Origin: Xanthomonas theicola | GTDB lineage: Bacteria; Pseudomonadota; Gammaproteobacteria; Xanthomonadales; Xanthomonadaceae | NCBI RefSeq assembly: GCF_014236795.1 | Contig: NZ_CP049017.1 | Span: 660,001 to 724,000 of the forward strand | Direction of reading: 5' to 3' | Length of the DNA stretch: 64,000 nt | In this document: positions 63,301 through 64,000 of the stretch, in pieces | Layout: each line of letters begins with the position of its first letter | How positions within the stretch are numbered: position 1 is the stretch's first letter | Program-made: the position numbers and the translations under genes | The notes under the pieces: generated by a model | Database searches by the model: none | Told to the model about the DNA's origin: nothing | What the model saw: the letters and a program-made list of their open reading frames with translations, nothing else

Positions 63301-64000
63301 ATGCATATCCCAACTTCCCTGGCCGGCGGCGGCGTGCATCGGCACGTGCCGTTCTACCGGCAGCTGTACTTCCAGGTGGTGGTCGCCATCGTGCTCGGCG
63401 CATTGCTCGGCCACTTCGAACCGGCCTTCGCCGAGAAGCTCAAGCCGCTGGGCGATGCCTTCATCAAGCTGGTGAAGATGATCATCGCGCCGGTGATCTT
63501 CCTGACCATCGTCACCGGCATCGCCGGCATGACCCAGCTGAAGACGGTGGGCCGGGTGTTCGGCAAGGCGATGATCTACTTCCTGTTCTTCTCCACGCTG
63601 GCGCTGGTGGTCGGCATGGTCGTCGCGCACGTGGTGCAGCCGGGCGCGGGCATGAACATCAATGCGGCCGACCTGAACCAGAGCGCAGTCCACAGCTACG
63701 TGGAGAAGTCGCACGAGCTGACCCTGGTCGGCTTCCTGGTGGACATCATCCCCAAGACCCTGCTCAGCCCGTTCGTCGGCGACAACATCCTGCAGGTGCT
63801 GTTCGTGGCGGTGCTGTTCGGCGTGTCGCTGGCGCTGGTCGGCGAGCGCGGCAGGCCGGTGCTGAACCTGCTGGAGGCGCTGGTCGCACCGGTGTTCAAG
63901 CTGGTGCACATCCTGATGCGCGCGGCGCCGATCGGCGCGTTCGGCGCGATCGCCTTCACCATCGGCAAGTACGGGGTGCAGTCGCTGATCAACCTGGCCT
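63301..64000 (+). CDS. dctA: C4-dicarboxylate:cation symporter (3' cut by window)
   Basis: The first 233 residues are visible. The N-terminus ([25 protein letters not shown]) and [22 protein letters not shown] are diagnostic of the DAACS/DctA family, as is [16 protein letters not shown]. DctA imports succinate, fumarate and malate with H+ or Na+. The adjacent DctB-like kinase and porin make a coherent C4-dicarboxylate locus. The C-terminal half with the substrate-binding loops is outside the window. Confidence 0.93.
   Translation, partial: MHIPTSLAGGGVHRHVPFYRQLYFQVVVAIVLGALLGHFEPAFAEKLKPLGDAFIKLVKMIIAPVIFLTIVTGIAGMTQLKTVGRVFGKAMIYFLFFSTLALVVGMVVAHVVQPGAGMNINAADLNQSAVHSYVEKSHELTLVGFLVDIIPKTLLSPFVGDNILQVLFVAVLFGVSLALVGERGRPVLNLLEALVAPVFKLVHILMRAAPIGAFGAIAFTIGKYGVQSLINLA

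Noticed and set aside
1..64000. CRISPR array
   Set aside because: No regularly spaced direct repeats were seen; the repeats present are palindromic and dispersed.
1..64000. tRNA or rRNA genes
   Set aside because: No cloverleaf with TTCGA-type T-loop and CCA-side stem was recognised in the gaps, and no rRNA sequence.

Overview
The window is typical Xanthomonas chromosome. It is very GC-rich with strong third-position GC, and most genes lie end to end on both strands. Genus-typical features are TonB-dependent receptors, a sucrose-utilisation (sux-type) locus, short palindromic repeats in gene gaps, an XVIPCD-tagged effector remnant and many IS5-, IS3-, IS481-, IS630- and IS701-type elements. 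I assign genus from gene content only, not from a database search.

Layout. (1) 0-8.2 kb: a co-directional set of a TonB-dependent receptor (cut by the window start), a fused ABC permease/ATPase of the SbmA/ABCD type, a thioredoxin, a two-part S9 peptidase and an M3 oligopeptidase (prlC-like). It reads as a peptide-handling cassette. (2) 8.2-10.3 kb: a palindromic repeat element, one full IS5-family element ('IS-A') and two transposase remnants. (3) 10.3-20.6 kb: core genes fabB-fabA, dinB, an NAD(P)-binding oxidoreductase with divergent LysR, gph, btuB under a cobalamin riboswitch, a TfoX C-terminal protein, free methionine-R-sulfoxide reductase and bioD.

(4) 20.7-32.7 kb: an accessory island of less GC-extreme genes between bioD and rsgA. 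It holds two SDRs, an epimerase-like protein, a VOC protein, an Old Yellow Enzyme, LysR and HxlR regulators, and remnants of a LysR, a glutathione-transferase-like gene and an alpha/beta hydrolase. It is bounded and broken by IS elements, including a nested IS5-in-IS5 insertion with clear target duplications. (5) 32.7-45.3 kb: rsgA, a QEGLA-motif protein, and a decayed sux locus: amylosucrase and its TonB receptor are frameshifted, while the MFS transporter, LacI regulator and operator-like palindromes remain. Then come an acetoacetyl-CoA reductase, a CitMHS citrate transporter and an OprO/P-type porin.

(6) 45.5-53.1 kb: a response regulator, histidine kinase and periplasmic binding protein, translationally coupled and divergent from the porin/CitMHS genes, so a tricarboxylate-type sensing unit is likely. 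A large sensor diguanylate cyclase, a NarL-type regulator and a small DUF5713-like protein follow. (7) 53.2-58.7 kb: an IS pile-up (IS481 fragment, IS3 carrying a nested IS5, IS5 fragment) that truncates a lipase-like effector with a C-terminal XVIPCD, the signal for the Xanthomonas antibacterial type IV secretion system. (8) 58.8-64 kb: a hybrid kinase with a DctB-like sensor domain, a second OprO/P-type porin and dctA (cut by the window end), a C4-dicarboxylate uptake and sensing locus.

The strongest leads are the peptide-uptake/digestion cassette with its unassigned 300-residue peptidase extension, the solute-binding protein coupled to a kinase, the decayed sux locus with an intact regulatory shell, the XVIPCD effector remnant, and two MITE-like palindromic elements.
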